DNA from: Brachyspira sp. CAG:484
GTDB taxonomy: Bacteria > Cyanobacteriota > Vampirovibrionia > Gastranaerophilales > Gastranaerophilaceae
Direction of reading: 5' to 3'
Assembly (NCBI GenBank): GCA_000431315.1
Contig: HF989702.1
Span: 4,545 to 9,607, forward strand
Length of the DNA: 5,063 nt
In this document: positions 4,162 through 5,063 of the stretch, one piece after another
Position numbering within the stretch: the first letter of the stretch is position 1
Layout of the letters: every line of letters starts with the position of its first letter
Position numbers and translations under genes: made by a program
The notes under the pieces: generated by a model
Told to the model about the DNA's origin: nothing
Databases searched by the model: none
What the model saw: the letters and a program-made list of their open reading frames with translations, nothing else

Positions 4162-5063
4162 TTAGTCAGTCAAACACACCGCCTGATAGTCACTGTTAAA
4201 GCGGCGGCCGTGGGTGCCGAGGGAGTAGACCGTGCGCGTGGAGTCGAAGTAACGCCAGTTTGCGTCGGTGCTACTGCTCTCCGAACCAGACCACAAGGTG
4301 AAGCTTGGTTCCGGAAGACCTAGAGAGGTGGCTGTGCCCGCTACGTAAGTCAGCTTGTCCACATCCTGTTTTGCTCCTACACTCGGATTGCCTTTGTATA
4401 TTGCACTTGCTATCTTTGCTAAGTCATTAAGTGTCGGCATGTTTTTTACTCCGCCACATTGTTGCACTGCACCTGCCCAATAATCCCTATCAATTTGGCA
4501 GTGTTTTATTCCCAATTCATCTTTTTGCGCTTCACACTCTGCTCTTGTTAACGGCGTTGGACTAAATGCAGAGCCAAAGCATTTGCCTCCGTCAAGTTCT
4601 ACGGCACAACTGCTCCCCAAACCATTCGCATTAAACAACGCCACATCCTCATTCTGTTTGTTTGGTTTCTTACTTCCGTTTATTTCAAATACTGCTGCAA
4701 TACAGCTTGTTGAAGCGTTTGTTACCGGCTTATTATCCTCTGTTGACCACGTTAATGATTTTACGGTAGCATCTAGAGGCTCACATTTTTTATTATATGA
4801 TAATATCATTGGTGTTCCGTCGCCGGTTATTATACCTACATTAGGGCTGCTATAGTCTGCATTGGATACCGGTTTGTTATCCTCCGTTGACCACGTATAG
4901 CTTTTTACAGGGTCCAGGGCTTCGCATTTTGTGTTATAAGATAGTATCATAGGGGTGCCATCACCTGTTATTATACCTACATTCGGAGAACTATAGTCTG
5001 CTGTATCACTGTCTTCCATTTTCAAGTGTTTTCCTGTTTGGGTTTTAGATATTTCCCACTCTT
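4162..5063 (-). CDS. Pilin-like surface protein with repeats and a lectin-like C-terminus, C-terminal part
   Basis: The frame stays open to the right edge (the first visible residues are EWEISKTQTGKH), so the TTG at 5025 and ATG at 5019 are probably internal and the true N-terminus is missing. Of 299 visible residues, 21-67 and 68-115 are two near-identical repeats. Residues 124-149 contain INGSKKPN...D..LF, resembling the D-NG-PN-D-F segment of type IV pilin-like proteins. Residues 203-299 (CGGVKNMPTLNDLAKIASAIY ... LWSGSE ... YQAVCLTD, not contiguous) resemble DUF1566/Lcl-type domains, a C-type-lectin-like fold: a MPTLNDL helix, a WSGSE core and a C-terminal cysteine strand. Cysteines at 120, 152, 161, 176, 188, 202 and 296 suggest disulfides, hence export. 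Codons 262-292 are GC-rich and mostly NNC, unlike the rest of the gene. Function is not established; a pilus-borne adhesin or ligand-binding protein is my inference. A terminator follows the gene. Confidence 0.75.
   Translation of the reverse strand, partial: EWEISKTQTGKHLKMEDSDTADYSSPNVGIITGDGTPMILSYNTKCEALDPVKSYTWSTEDNKPVSNADYSSPNVGIITGDGTPMILSYNKKCEPLDATVKSLTWSTEDNKPVTNASTSCIAAVFEINGSKKPNKQNEDVALFNANGLGSSCAVELDGGKCFGSAFSPTPLTRAECEAQKDELGIKHCQIDRDYWAGAVQQCGGVKNMPTLNDLAKIASAIYKGNPSVGAKQDVDKLTYVAGTATSLGLPEPSFTLWSGSESSSTDANWRYFDSTRTVYSLGTHGRRFNSDYQAVCLTD
4186..4278 (-). other. Candidate diversity-generating retroelement variable region
   Basis: In the 31 codons for residues 262-292 of the surface protein, 22 end in C: AGC, ACC, GAC, AAC, TAC, TTC, TCC, CGC, GTC, CTC, GGC and CAC, many different amino acids with the same third base. 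The two repeats of the same gene have 10 of 47 and 8 of 48 codons ending in C. No Lys, Gln, Glu or Met occurs here, as expected if the codons derive from AAC by adenine mutagenesis, since NNC cannot encode them. The position (the very end of a lectin-like domain, after WSGSE and before the conserved C-terminal YQAVC strand) is where DGR targets are diversified. Template repeat and reverse transcriptase are not in the window, so the call rests on composition and context only. Confidence 0.6.
4717..5001 (-). repeat. Two tandem in-frame repeats of 141 and 144 bases
   Basis: Unit 1 (5001-4861) encodes 47 residues and unit 2 (4860-4717) encodes 48. Both begin ADYSSPNVGIITGDG and end TWSTEDNKPV(S/T)N, with 42 of 47 aligned residues identical and one single-residue indel (LDP against LDAT). 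In the first 23 residues, which are identical, 12 codons differ synonymously. The duplication is therefore not recent, and the protein sequence has been held constant. The repeats lie before the pilin-like and lectin-like parts. Confidence 0.9.

Noticed and set aside
4162..4366. GC-rich block as ordinary horizontal transfer or assembly chimera
   Set aside because: The boundary falls inside one intact frame and the codon pattern (constant C in third position, variable first and second) is more specific than a general GC shift. It remains the main alternative until a template repeat is found.
4583..4855. Plus-strand open frame of 90 codons opposite the repeat protein
   Set aside because: The minus-strand frame is supported by in-frame repeats with synonymous divergence, which shows that strand is the coding one.
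4717..5001. Tandem repeats as a CRISPR array or insertion-sequence ends
   Set aside because: The units are 141 and 144 bases, adjacent without spacers, in frame, and differ mainly at synonymous sites, so they are protein-coding repeats.
5019..5025. TTG at 5025 or ATG at 5019 as the true start of the repeat protein, with AGGA just upstream
   Set aside because: The frame stays open to the window edge, and a start here would leave an exported-looking, cysteine-rich protein without any signal sequence. Internal position is more likely, though not proven.

Overview
This window is AT-rich bacterial DNA with short intergenic gaps, Sec signal peptides and one pilin-like/lectin-like surface protein. 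The style (secreted GH13 amylase, LipA and Lpd, many-cysteine pilin-like protein ending in a lectin-like domain) fits an uncultured gut bacterium. Candidatus Gastranaerophilales (Melainabacteria/Vampirovibrionia) is my first guess and Elusimicrobiota an alternative. This is an impression from protein style, not a database result.

Layout from left to right. Positions 1-298 (minus) hold the first 99 residues of a secreted alpha-amylase-family (GH13) enzyme that runs off the left edge. Positions 363-1205 (minus) are lipA, lipoyl synthase. Positions 1206-1338 are a divergent promoter region serving lipA and a 107-residue secreted protein of unknown function (1339-1662, plus). That gene meets lpd (1665-2903, minus; dihydrolipoyl dehydrogenase, unusually short) tail to tail with 2 bases between them. 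alr (2919-4040, minus; alanine racemase) lies 15 bases upstream of lpd, and the two look like one transcript. Positions 4041-4161 hold the alr promoter, a strong intrinsic terminator and a perfect 10-bp inverted repeat. Positions 4162-5063 (minus) are the C-terminal 299 residues of a surface protein that is still open at the right edge.

LipA makes the lipoyl cofactor and Lpd reoxidises it, so two lipoate-linked genes sit close together, although no lipoate-dependent E2 or glycine-cleavage gene is visible. Alr supplies D-alanine for peptidoglycan. lipA and alr each appear to be transcribed from a TATAAT box so close to the ATG that the mRNA would have essentially no leader. The small secreted gene and the operon-internal lpd have ordinary Shine-Dalgarno sites.

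The most interesting element is the 3' end of the right-hand gene. It is a GC-rich block (41 of 60 bases G/C at 4201-4260, against 26 of 60 at 4501-4560) in a lectin-like C-terminus, and 22 of 31 consecutive codons (4186-4278) end in C. That is the footprint expected of a diversity-generating retroelement (DGR) variable region, where AAC codons of a template are mutated at adenines to NNC. No reverse transcriptase or template repeat is in the window, so this would be a target whose retroelement lies elsewhere. The same gene carries two 47/48-residue repeats that are nearly identical in protein but heavily diverged at synonymous sites.
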